8,461 bases of DNA, from contig JAIRYY010000162.1 of assembly GCA_031267485.1 (NCBI GenBank), forward strand, positions 1-8,461, written 5' to 3'. How positions within the stretch are numbered: the first letter of the stretch is position 1; each line of letters starts with the position of its first letter. This document shows, piece by piece, positions 1 to 6,692 of the stretch. This stretch comes from Tannerella sp. (GTDB lineage: Bacteria > Bacteroidota > Bacteroidia > Bacteroidales > Tannerellaceae). The notes beneath the pieces are model-generated. The model searched no databases. It was not told the origin of the DNA and saw only the letters and a list, made by a program, of their open reading frames with translations. The translations under genes were made by a program, and so were the position numbers.

Positions 1-280
1 CTGGTAACGGCGCATTACCGCCTGGTAACGGCGCATTACCGCCTGGTAACGGCGCATTACCGCCTGGTAATGGCGCATTACTGCCTGGTAATGGCGCATT
101 ACTGCTTAGTAACGGCGCATTACTGCCCGGTAATGGAGCATTACTGCCTGGTAACGGCGCATTACCGCCTGGTAACGGCGCATTACCGCCTGGTAACGGC
201 GCATTACCGCCTGGTAATGGCGCATTACTGCCTGGTAATGGCGCATTACTGCTTAGTAATGGCGCATTACTGCCTGGTAA
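1..280. repeat. 21-bp tandem repeat array with 147-bp higher-order unit
   Basis: Thirteen full 21-bp copies begin at 1, 22, 43 and so on to 253. A 7-bp start of a fourteenth copy lies at 274-280, and the array runs off the left edge. The core is GTAAYGGCGCATTAC. Position 8 (C or T) and position 19 (C or T) of the unit usually change together: copies 1-3 and 8-10 are C/C, copies 4-5 and 11-13 are T/T. Copies 1-6 and 8-13 match in the same order, with a single base different (113 versus 260), so the array holds a 147-bp higher-order duplication of seven units. Every unit contains a dyad (positions 3-9 against 13-19), so hairpins can form within and between units. There are no unique spacers, so this is not a CRISPR array. 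Function is unknown. The class could be an intergenic minisatellite or the 3' end of a repetitive gene lying to the left. Confidence 0.95.
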
Positions 281-305
281 TTCGGGCAATTAAACCTTAA
301 ATCAT

Positions 306-330
306 ATTGATTTTTCAATGAAAAATCAAT
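306..330. repeat. Perfect AT-rich hairpin, 10-bp stem
   Basis: ATTGATTTTT at 306-315 is the exact reverse complement of AAAAATCAAT at 321-330, with loop CAATG. It lies just beyond the tandem repeat and about 180 bp before the DUF4924 gene. Neither strand has a T-tract straight after the stem, so it is not a textbook intrinsic terminator, though it might end transcription arriving from the left. The only other structure in the gene-free stretch 281-507 is the short CTCTCAA repeat and promoter-like boxes. Confidence 0.7.
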
Positions 331-348
331 CGGGAATGTTGTCTACAG

Positions 349-369
349 CTCTCAACTCTCAACTCTCGG
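349..369. repeat. Short CTCTCAA direct repeat
   Basis: CTCTCAA occurs at 349-355 and 356-362, followed by a degenerate third copy CTCTCGG at 363-369. It is a 7-bp microrepeat in non-coding DNA. No function can be assigned. Confidence 0.7.
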
Positions 370-479
370 GCGTCGGATATATTTGTGATAAATATTGATG
401 CGGTTGCCCTGGAATTTACTTCGCTCACCGTTCATAAAAACGCCCCGCGTGAAGTACAGTCAAATTAAAAATATATTTT

Positions 480-487
480 TACCTTTG
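480..487 (+). promoter_or_regulatory. Putative -7 box for the DUF4924 gene
   Basis: TACCTTTG fits the Bacteroidetes primary sigma factor -7 consensus TAnnTTTG exactly and ends 20 bp before the ATG at 508. No clear -33 TTTG is seen at the usual distance. A second TAnnTTTG match, TATATTTG at 378-385, lies further upstream and could be an alternative or chance match. The short leader has no Shine-Dalgarno sequence, as is common in this phylum. Confidence 0.5.
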
Positions 488-507
488 CGCATCAAAAACA
501 GCAGTCA

Positions 508-1044
508 ATGATTATAGCACAGCAAAAGAGAAAAGAAAATATTGTGGAATATCTGATATACATGTGGCAGGTGGAAGACCTGATACGCGCCTGTCATCTT
601 GATATGGAGGAGATTGAATCGCGCGTGATGCCGCAATACAGTCAGCCGGAAGAGGTGAAACGGGAGATTCGTCAGTGGTACCGGGAACTGATTGACATGA
701 TGCGCATCGAGGGGGTAACGGAAAAGGGACATATCCAGCTCAACAGGAATATAATGGCGGAGCTTGCCGGCCTGCATCCGAGATTGTTGAAGTCCCCGCA
801 GGAGACCGTCTACGGCTCGCTTTACTACAAGACATTGCCCGCCATCGTGCAGTTGCGTTCCAAATCCGGCGGAGCGGAAATGAACGAGATTGAAACCTGC
901 CTGACGGCTATTTACGGCTATATGATGCTGAAAATGCAGCAGAAAGAAATAAGTGCGGAGACCATGGACGGCATAAGGCGGATAAGCGGTTTGCTCGCTT
1001 TCCTTGCAGCCCGCTTTCACGAAGAGGAGATGCCGGGGCTGTGA
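508..1044 (+). CDS. DUF4924 family protein
   Basis: The 178-residue product matches my memory of the Bacteroidetes family DUF4924 over its full length. Recognisable family segments are the N-terminal QKRKENIVEYLIYMWQVEDL (6-25), VTEKGHIQLNRN (70-81), LLKSP (93-97) and a helical C-terminal half around ETCLTAIYGYMML (129-141). The protein looks soluble and mainly helical, rich in charged residues, with no signal peptide or membrane segment. No catalytic motif is visible and its function is unknown. The start at 508 is chosen because the family begins MIxAxQKRKEN. The gene lies 183 bp upstream of pgk in the same direction, a pairing I recall from other Bacteroidales, but pgk has its own -7 box so they need not be one transcript. 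The open frame on the opposite strand over this gene (505-1191) is a shadow. Confidence 0.9.
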   Translation: MIIAQQKRKENIVEYLIYMWQVEDLIRACHLDMEEIESRVMPQYSQPEEVKREIRQWYRELIDMMRIEGVTEKGHIQLNRNIMAELAGLHPRLLKSPQETVYGSLYYKTLPAIVQLRSKSGGAEMNEIETCLTAIYGYMMLKMQQKEISAETMDGIRRISGLLAFLAARFHEEEMPGL

Positions 1045-1149
1045 ATTTGCGGGCGTACCCCCCCGGGACACGAGTGAATCGCCGCCGGTTTTCGTCCGGA
1101 TTAATGCATTTTTATAACGAACCGCTGAATACTTTTCCCGTTTTTTTCC

Positions 1150-1157
1150 TAACTTTG
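1150..1157 (+). promoter_or_regulatory. Putative -7 box for pgk
   Basis: TAACTTTG matches the Bacteroidetes -7 consensus TAnnTTTG. It follows a T-rich run (1140-1148) and lies 70 bp before the pgk ATG. No convincing -33 TTTG was found at 19-21 bp upstream. The leader is AT-rich (AATTAAAATATTATATT just before the ATG), consistent with non-Shine-Dalgarno initiation. Confidence 0.6.
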
Positions 1158-1227
1158 CGGCAACATTGCGTGACAGGTTACAGACACGCAAAAAACCGGA
1201 TATAACCGTTAATTAAAATATTATATT

Positions 1228-2490
1228 ATGCAAACAATTGAAAATTACAATTTTGCCGGCAAAAAGGCTTTTATACGCGTGGACTTCAATGTGCCACTTG
1301 ACGAGCAGTTCAAAATCACGGACGATACCCGTATCCGTGCGGCATTACCTACCCTCAGGAAAATCATCGGCGACGGCGGAAGCGTCATCATCGGGTCTCA
1401 CCTTGGGCGTCCGAAAGGCATTGCCGACAAGTTTTCACTCCGGCACATCCTCGGACACGTGTCGGAACTTCTGGGTATGGACGTTCAGTTCGCAAACGAC
1501 TGCATCGGCGAAGAGGCGAAAATCAAGGCTTCGGCGCTGCAGCCGGGCGAAGCGCTTTTACTCGAAAATCTCCGTTTTTACGCCGAAGAGGAAGGCAAAC
1601 CGCGCGGGCTTGCCGAAGACGCCACCGATGAGGAAAAAAAGGCGGCCAAACAGGCGGTGAAGGAAAGTCAGAAGAAATTCACGGAAACGCTCGCTTCCTA
1701 TGCGGACGCGTACGTCAACGACGCTTTCGGGACGGCTCACCGCGCACATGCATCCACAGCTCTCATCGCGGCTTATTTCGATACGGACAGCAAGATGTTC
1801 GGCTACCTCATGGAAAGGGAAGTAAAGGCCGTGGAGAAAGTGATGAACGACATCGCCCGCCCCTTCACCGCCATCATGGGAGGCTCCAAGGTGTCTTCAA
1901 AGATAGATATCATCGAAAATCTTCTGGGCAAAGTGGACAATCTCATCATCACCGGAGGCATGACCTATACCTTTTCCAAAGCGAAAGGCGGCAAAATAGG
2001 AAACTCCATCTGCGAGGAAGACAGACTGGAACTGGCCCTCAGCCTGATTGAAAAGGCACAGGCAAAAGGCGTCAGTCTCATCCTTGCGGCCGACGCCAAA
2101 ATCGCCGACAGCTTCAGCAACGATGCAAATACGGATTACGCCGACGCCGACAAAATACCCGACGGCTGGGAGGGTCTGGACATAGGCCCGAAGACGGAAG
2201 CCATATACGCGGAAGTCATCCGGGATTCAAAAACAATCCTGTGGAACGGCCCGACGGGCGTGTTTGAATTTGAGAACTTCACGCACGGTTCCCGCGCTGT
2301 CGGCGAAGCGGTGGTGGAAGCAACGAAAAACGGCGCTTTCTCGCTGGTAGGCGGCGGCGATTCCGTAGCATGCGTCAACAAATTCGGCCTGGCGGACGGC
2401 GTATCCTCCGTGTCGACAGGCGGCGGCGCCCTGCTCGAAGCAATCGAGGGCAAAGTCCTCCCGGGCATCGAAGCCATCCGCGGATACTGA
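1228..2490 (+). CDS. pgk: Phosphoglycerate kinase
   Basis: This cytosolic glycolytic enzyme transfers phosphate between 1,3-bisphosphoglycerate and ADP, giving 3-phosphoglycerate and ATP. The 420 residues are full length for the family. N-terminal substrate-site motifs are RVDFNVP (17-23) and SHLGRPKG (57-64). [13 protein letters not shown] follows at 164-176 and [10 protein letters not shown] at about 217-226. The nucleotide-binding C-terminal half carries GGGDS (375-379) and STGGGALLE (396-404). A charged, lysine/glutamate-rich insertion at about 124-151 is, from memory, typical of Bacteroidetes PGKs. The ATG at 1228 gives the expected N-terminus; an overlapping open frame from 1238 is a shadow. 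The gene appears to be monocistronic on its 3' side, because a strong hairpin terminator follows and the next gene is convergent. Confidence 0.98.
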   Translation: MQTIENYNFAGKKAFIRVDFNVPLDEQFKITDDTRIRAALPTLRKIIGDGGSVIIGSHLGRPKGIADKFSLRHILGHVSELLGMDVQFANDCIGEEAKIKASALQPGEALLLENLRFYAEEEGKPRGLAEDATDEEKKAAKQAVKESQKKFTETLASYADAYVNDAFGTAHRAHASTALIAAYFDTDSKMFGYLMEREVKAVEKVMNDIARPFTAIMGGSKVSSKIDIIENLLGKVDNLIITGGMTYTFSKAKGGKIGNSICEEDRLELALSLIEKAQAKGVSLILAADAKIADSFSNDANTDYADADKIPDGWEGLDIGPKTEAIYAEVIRDSKTILWNGPTGVFEFENFTHGSRAVGEAVVEATKNGAFSLVGGGDSVACVNKFGLADGVSSVSTGGGALLEAIEGKVLPGIEAIRGY

Positions 2491-2526
2491 TACCTGCAAA
2501 TACCACACACACCTGCACTGCAGGAG

Positions 2527-2595
2527 GGGATGTGTCACAAGTCCTGAACGGTCAGAAAACCGGAAATCAGACTTTTGACGCATCCCTGTTTTTTT
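2527..2595 (+). terminator. Intrinsic terminator of pgk, long hairpin plus T-tract
   Basis: GGGATGTGTCA (2527-2537) pairs with TGACGCATCCC (2576-2586) over 11 bp with one U-G wobble. Inside this outer stem, AAGT/ACTT (2539-2542 with 2571-2574), CTGA/TCAG (2544-2547 with 2567-2570) and CGGT/ACCG (2549-2552 with 2559-2562) can stack, leaving a CAGAAA loop. The stem is followed at 2589-2595 by seven Ts. It starts 36 bp after the pgk stop. No T-tract follows in the opposite direction, so it should act on pgk rather than on the convergent gene. Confidence 0.8.
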
Positions 2596-2673
2596 CCCTC
2601 CCTGGCCGGCCGGACATGACCGGGACTATTCCGGACAGAAAATCGTTATAGAACAAACGAAAGACGGAGGCGC

Positions 2674-4410
2674 TTATACATTCGCCGCGATCGTATTGAA
2701 ATTCTGATCCTGCCTGTATGAGTTCAGGTTTTCGGGATTGAAGCGGGATATGAAGTCGCGGTTTTTGCGGATTTCCGATTCGCCGAAGTTTATATATATG
2801 TCGGCGGATTTCAGGAATGAAGCGTCTCTGTCCGCGTCCTGCAGCAGCAGGTATCCGAGGATGCAGAAAGCGGCGGATTCGACGAGGCGGCGCGCCATGA
2901 AATCAAGATATTCATTGTCTTTCACCGAGGTAACGGTTGCGACCATTTCTTCGTATATGCCGGTCATTACGGCAAGACGTTTCCCGTAACCGTCCAGTTC
3001 CGGCCTGTACGCGATCGACGCGTATGCGCGCAACTGATTCAGGTATGTGCCTGTGGTGACGTGGCGTATGGCGGCTACGACCTGCAACTGCGTCGTTCCC
3101 TCGTAAATGTTCGTTATGCGCGCGTCGCGGTAGAGGCGTTCGCAGGCATAGTCTTTCATGAAGCCCGAACCGCCGTGTATCTGTATGGCGTCGTAGGCAT
3201 TCTGATTGGCGTATTCCGTACTCATGGCCTTGCCCATCGGGGTGTAGGCATCGGCAAGTTTGGCATACGTCTTCTGTTCCTGGCGTTCCTCCGGCGTAAG
3301 TTTGCGTTCGCGGGAGATGTCGTCCAGGGCTTTGTATACGTCGACGTATCTGGCCGTTTCGTAGAGCATTGCCCTCGATGCGTCCGTACGGGCGCGCATC
3401 ATGGCAACCATTTCGTAAATGGCCGGGAAGTTGATAATCGCCTTGCCGAACTGATGGCGTTCGCAGGCATATTTGTAGCCTTCGCGCCAGGCCGCCTCGC
3501 ATATCCCGACCGCCTGCGCCATTATGCCCAGGCGCGCGCCGTTCATGAGCGACATGACGTATTTTATCAATCCCAGGCGTCTCTCGCCGCAAAGTTCCGC
3601 TTTCGCGTTGCGGTATACCAGCTCGCACGTGGGAGAGCCTTTTATGCCGAGTTTGTTTTCGATGCGGCGCACGTCGACGCCGCCATCTTTTTTGTCGTAG
3701 ATAAACATCGACAGGCCGCGCCCGTCTCTCGTCCCGTCTTCCGAACGGGCAAGCACGAGGTGAATGTCGGAATCGCCGTTTGTGATAAACCGCTTGACGC
3801 CGTTCAGACGCCAGCAGTCCCCCACCCCGTCGCAGGTGGCTTTCAGCATAACCGACTGCAGGTCGCTGCCCGCATCGGGTTCGGTAAGGTCCATCGACAT
3901 CGTTTCGCCGGCGCATACGCGCGTGATGTAGCGCAGGCGCTGGTCTTCGCTTCCAAATTCGTAGAGCGTCTCGGCGCAGTCCTGCAATCCCCACAGGTTC
4001 CCGAATCCCGCGTCGGCGCGCGACACCATGTCGGCGGCCATTATGTAGGGGACGAAGGAGAAGTTAAGGCCGCCGTAACGGCGCGGCATGGAGATGCCCA
4101 TCAGCCCGGCTTTGCGCACAGCGTCCAGGTTTCGCCGCGTTCCTTCGGCGTATGCGACGCGCCCGCCGGAGACCGTCGGACCTTCGTGATCCACATCTTC
4201 GGCATTCGGAGCGACAATCTCGTCGCAAATTTCGCCGACAATATCGAGCACTTTCTCATAATTGTCCATAGCATCCTCGAAATCCACGGGAGCATAGTCG
4301 AACTCGTCCCTGTCCCGGAAATCGCGTTCCTTCAATTCCACGATACGCCGCATCAGCGGATGATGCAAATGATGTCTTAACGACGGGGTGTCTGTATAAA
4401 AATTTGACAT
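2674..4410 (-). CDS. Acyl-CoA dehydrogenase family protein
   Basis: This FAD-dependent dehydrogenase should oxidise an acyl-CoA to the 2-enoyl-CoA (or run in reverse) and exchange electrons with the Etf encoded just upstream. In the 578 residues the family blocks appear in order: an N-terminal helical domain, MSMDLTEPDAGSD (171-183), RFITNG (207-212), GIKGSPTCEL (255-264), ERHQFGK (317-323), IHGGSGFMKD (411-420) and NIYEGTTQLQ (434-443). Glu437 in the YEGT motif is at the position of the catalytic base of short- and medium-chain enzymes. The protein is about 200 residues longer than a roughly 380-residue butyryl-CoA dehydrogenase. It has an extra N-terminal segment (about 1-50), an insertion around 360-385 and a C-terminal extension after about 455, like the long acyl-CoA dehydrogenases with an added C-terminal domain. 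The substrate cannot be told from sequence. It starts 6 bp after the etfA stop, so the two are almost certainly co-transcribed. The long open frame on the plus strand (3061-4380) is a shadow. Confidence 0.93.
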   Translation of the reverse strand: MSNFYTDTPSLRHHLHHPLMRRIVELKERDFRDRDEFDYAPVDFEDAMDNYEKVLDIVGEICDEIVAPNAEDVDHEGPTVSGGRVAYAEGTRRNLDAVRKAGLMGISMPRRYGGLNFSFVPYIMAADMVSRADAGFGNLWGLQDCAETLYEFGSEDQRLRYITRVCAGETMSMDLTEPDAGSDLQSVMLKATCDGVGDCWRLNGVKRFITNGDSDIHLVLARSEDGTRDGRGLSMFIYDKKDGGVDVRRIENKLGIKGSPTCELVYRNAKAELCGERRLGLIKYVMSLMNGARLGIMAQAVGICEAAWREGYKYACERHQFGKAIINFPAIYEMVAMMRARTDASRAMLYETARYVDVYKALDDISRERKLTPEERQEQKTYAKLADAYTPMGKAMSTEYANQNAYDAIQIHGGSGFMKDYACERLYRDARITNIYEGTTQLQVVAAIRHVTTGTYLNQLRAYASIAYRPELDGYGKRLAVMTGIYEEMVATVTSVKDNEYLDFMARRLVESAAFCILGYLLLQDADRDASFLKSADIYINFGESEIRKNRDFISRFNPENLNSYRQDQNFNTIAANV

Positions 4411-4416
4411 GATTTT

Positions 4417-5439
4417 TTATTTACTGTTTTTCTTATAATACTTAATCATTTTCGGAATCACTTCTTCTATCGTACCGGTTATCACATAATCGGCGATGGA
4501 ATTTATCGGCGCCGCAGGGTCGCTGTTGACTGAAATAATGAGGGAGCTTTCCTGCATGCCGGCAATGTGCTGTATCTGTCCCGATATGCCGCACGCGATG
4601 TACAGCTTGGGTCTTACCGTGAGGCCTGTCTGTCCGATCTGCCGGTCGTGATCGCAAAATCCCGCGTCGACGGCGGCGCGCGAAGCTCCCACTTCGGCAT
4701 TCAAAACCTTGGCGAGGTCGAACAGCAGCTGGAAATTTTCCTTCGACCCTACGCCATACCCGCCGGAAACGATGATGGGCGCTCCTTTCACGTTGTGTTT
4801 CGCTTTTGCCATCCTCCGTTCCAGGACTTTCACCACGAAATCCGTCGCTTCGGAAACGTATCCGTTCACGTCATAGCGAACGGTTTCGCCGCTGTGATTT
4901 TGGTCGTAAACCTCTTTTTTCATGACGCCTTCGCGTACGGTCGCCATCTGCGGGCGATGCTCCGGGTTGATAATCGTCGCAACGATGTTCCCGCCGAACG
5001 CGGGGCGTATCTGATACAGCAGGTTTTCGTATGTTTTACCCTGTTTTTTATCTTCGTGCGAACCGATTTCCAGCGACGTGCAGTCGGCCGTCAGACCGCT
5101 TCCGAGCGCCGAAGAGACGCGCGGCCCGAGGTCGCGCCCTGTCACCGTAGCTCCCATGAGGCATATCTGCGGTTTTTCCTCCCTGAAAAGGTTCACCAGG
5201 ATGGAGGTATGCGGAAGCGAGGTATAGGGATAAAGCCTGTCGTCGTCGAAGACATGCAGTTTATCCACGCCGTAGGGCATCGTCTGTTTTTCGATACCGT
5301 CGAGTTTGCTTCCCGCCACAACGGCTTCCAGCCGGCAATTCAGCCGGCTGGCCAGCGAACGGCCTTTCGTCAGCAGTTCGAGGCTTACGTCGGCAATGAT
5401 GCCGTCTTCCAATTCGCAATATACAAATAAATTATTCAT
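4417..5439 (-). CDS. etfA: Electron transfer flavoprotein, alpha subunit
   Basis: This is the large Etf subunit; with EtfB it forms the soluble heterodimer that carries electrons from acyl-CoA dehydrogenase. The 340 residues comprise an N-terminal alpha/beta domain with GATVTGRDLGPRVSS (96-110) and a C-terminal FAD-binding domain. The latter shows SGGYGVGSKENF (225-236), GASRAAVDAG (251-260), QIGQTG (267-272), GISGQIQHIAGM (284-295) and NSDPAAPI (305-312), the usual series of FAD-contacting motifs. GQIQH replaces the more common GAIQH. Length and domain order are normal for EtfA and there is no truncation. The gene lies 36 bp after etfB and 6 bp before the dehydrogenase on the same strand. 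The plus-strand open frame 4567-5430 is a shadow. Confidence 0.96.
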   Translation of the reverse strand: MNNLFVYCELEDGIIADVSLELLTKGRSLASRLNCRLEAVVAGSKLDGIEKQTMPYGVDKLHVFDDDRLYPYTSLPHTSILVNLFREEKPQICLMGATVTGRDLGPRVSSALGSGLTADCTSLEIGSHEDKKQGKTYENLLYQIRPAFGGNIVATIINPEHRPQMATVREGVMKKEVYDQNHSGETVRYDVNGYVSEATDFVVKVLERRMAKAKHNVKGAPIIVSGGYGVGSKENFQLLFDLAKVLNAEVGASRAAVDAGFCDHDRQIGQTGLTVRPKLYIACGISGQIQHIAGMQESSLIISVNSDPAAPINSIADYVITGTIEEVIPKMIKYYKKNSK

Positions 5440-5475
5440 CGTTTTTGATTTGTAAAGTTTTATTTAACAGGCGCA

Positions 5476-6363
5476 TCAGCCGATTGTGTGATTTGAAATA
5501 AGTTCCGCCATCAGTTCGTCGATGTCGCCGTCCGAACCGGTGATGGATTTACTCTCCTTGGCCTGGAAGACGATGTTCTGTATCGTTTTCACTTTGGTGG
5601 GCGAACCGGACAGTCCGCATTGCCGGACATCGCCGCTTACATCGGCCACGTTCCATTCCACAATGTTCAGGCAGGAATGTTTCTCATACAGCTCCGCGTA
5701 CGGCAGTTCCTTTCCGTTCTTTGCAAACTCCGCCTTTTCCTGTTCGCCCAGGGCGCGTTTATATTTCTGCACCAGTTTCGCGTTGCGCGGGCGGCAGGGC
5801 GCGGCCGAACTGTTTACGGTTATGACAATCGGCATCGGCCCTTCCGCAATTTCCACGCCTCCCGGAATATTCCGCTTCACGGTTATCCGCCGGTTCGCCA
5901 TATTCAGTATCTCCTCCGCATAAGTAATCTGCGACAGTCCCAGTTTTTCCGCCACCTGAGGCCCCACCTGCGCGGTATCGCCGTCGATAGCCTGCCGTCC
6001 GCCGATAATCAGGTCGAAATCGCCGATTTTCCGGATAGCCATCGCCAGGGCGTACGAAGTCGCCAGCGTATCGGCTCCGGCAAAAGCGCGGTCAGTCAGG
6101 AGACAGCCATTGTCCGCTCCGCGGTATAACCCTTCGCGGATGATTTCGGCAGCGCGTCCCGGCCCCATCGTCAGAATGGTGACGGTCGTGCCCGGATACC
6201 GCTCCTTCAGGCGCAGCGCCTGTTCGAGAGCATTCAGATCTTCGGGGTTAAAGATGGCGCGAAGGGCGGCGCGGTTTACAGTTCCGTCCTCCTTCATGGC
6301 ATCTTTTCCCACGTTGCGAGTATCCGGCACCTGTTTTGCCAGTACAATAATTTTCAAAGACAT
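5476..6363 (-). CDS. etfB: Electron transfer flavoprotein, beta subunit (bifurcating-type motif)
   Basis: This is the small Etf subunit and first gene of the etfB-etfA-acd set. The 295 residues contain KIIVLAKQVPDT at the start (4-15), NPEDLNALEQALRLKE (39-54), LTMGP (64-68), LLTDRAFAGADTLATS (88-103) and GGRQAIDGDTAQVGPQVAEK (121-140). Canonical EtfB has an IDDDxNQT-type loop that binds AMP. The IDGDTAQVGP form seen here is, from family knowledge, that of clostridial Bcd-type Etf, in which this site holds a second FAD used in electron bifurcation to ferredoxin. The sequence supports group membership; actual bifurcation is inferred. The C-terminal arm (about 255-295) would wrap EtfA. The ATG at 6363 gives the expected MSLKIIVLAKQVPDT start, preceded by an AT-rich leader. 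Confidence 0.96.
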   Translation of the reverse strand: MSLKIIVLAKQVPDTRNVGKDAMKEDGTVNRAALRAIFNPEDLNALEQALRLKERYPGTTVTILTMGPGRAAEIIREGLYRGADNGCLLTDRAFAGADTLATSYALAMAIRKIGDFDLIIGGRQAIDGDTAQVGPQVAEKLGLSQITYAEEILNMANRRITVKRNIPGGVEIAEGPMPIVITVNSSAAPCRPRNAKLVQKYKRALGEQEKAEFAKNGKELPYAELYEKHSCLNIVEWNVADVSGDVRQCGLSGSPTKVKTIQNIVFQAKESKSITGSDGDIDELMAELISNHTIG

Positions 6364-6399
6364 TTATATCAGTTTTAATAGTTAATATTACGTATACTG

Positions 6400-6407
6400 C
6401 AAAAATA
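6400..6407 (-). promoter_or_regulatory. Putative proximal -7 box for etfB
   Basis: Read on the minus strand this is TATTTTTG, an exact match to TAnnTTTG, 36 bp upstream of the etfB ATG. No good -33 TTTG is found 19-21 bp further up. The box overlaps the left arm of a 12-bp inverted repeat (6405-6416 with 6442-6453), so that repeat could work as an operator. Confidence 0.5.
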
Positions 6408-6453
6408 AAAATGAGCCGGCAAATAACTGTTGTGTTCCCATGCTCATTTTTAT
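6405..6453. repeat. 12-bp perfect inverted repeat upstream of etfB
   Basis: ATAAAAATGAGC at 6405-6416 is the exact reverse complement of GCTCATTTTTAT at 6442-6453, separated by 25 bp. It sits between two identical -7-like boxes. It could be a protein-binding operator, or an RNA hairpin in the leader of a transcript starting at the distal box. The sequence alone does not decide between them. Confidence 0.75.
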
Positions 6454-6459
6454 CGGCCG

Positions 6460-6467
6460 CAAAAATA
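6460..6467 (-). promoter_or_regulatory. Putative distal -7 box for etfB
   Basis: On the minus strand this is again TATTTTTG, identical to the box 60 bp closer to etfB, and it is likewise followed by GC then a GC-rich or mixed stretch. No clear -33 element is seen. One of the two boxes may be a chance match in AT-rich DNA. Confidence 0.35.
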
Positions 6468-6626
6468 GTGAATGATTTCGTATTTTCGATGATTTAGCGG
6501 ATAAATTGCGCATATTTTTTAATTGTGCGCAAAGAATATGGATGCGTGGCGGCAGGCATGAGGTTGCACGAAGTCATTTGCCGTCTTTTCGGCCGGCAGT
6601 TTTACAATATCACTCAAGAGCAGAGT

Positions 6627-6646
6627 CGCCGGCATGAATGCCGGCG
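6627..6646. repeat. GC-rich perfect hairpin, 9-bp arms
   Basis: CGCCGGCAT (6627-6635) and ATGCCGGCG (6638-6646) are perfect reverse complements around a 2-bp centre, so a folded RNA would have a 7- or 8-bp stem. The 8-bp direct repeat CAATATCA flanks it at 6605-6612 and 6648-6655. It lies in the 426-bp gap between the HU-like gene and etfB, both on the minus strand. No T-tract follows on either side. A plus-strand open frame over it (6525-6707) has no recognisable protein features and is not called as a gene. Confidence 0.65.
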
Positions 6647-6692
6647 TCAATATCATCCCGCCTGCCGGGCGTCGCGACGAAGCGTTCCGAAA

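Noticed and set aside
1..280. Array could be a CRISPR
   Set aside because: The repeats are head to tail with no unique spacers, and no cas gene is in the window.
70..300. Open frame giving a seven-residue repeat peptide
   Set aside because: It arises from the 21-bp period; another forward frame is open as well. There is no start signal or -7 box specific to it, so it is kept only as a finding.
1058..1064. Run of seven Cs after the DUF4924 gene as a phase-variable tract
   Set aside because: It is outside any coding frame and not placed between promoter elements, so length change would have no evident effect.
2601..2640. GGCCGGCC and repeated CCGG words between the convergent genes as a terminator for the dehydrogenase gene
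   Set aside because: The stems are only 4 bp from a self-complementary word and no T-tract follows on the minus strand.
2912..3994. 360-residue minus-strand open frame overlapping the dehydrogenase in another frame
   Set aside because: It is very rich in Arg and His with no domain, as expected for a frame-shifted shadow of the real gene.
3061..4380. 439-residue plus-strand open frame
   Set aside because: It is antisense to the acyl-CoA dehydrogenase, whose family motifs run along the whole gene. The antisense frame shows no recognisable domain and reflects codon bias.
4567..5430. 287-residue plus-strand open frame
   Set aside because: It is antisense to etfA, which has a complete set of Etf motifs.
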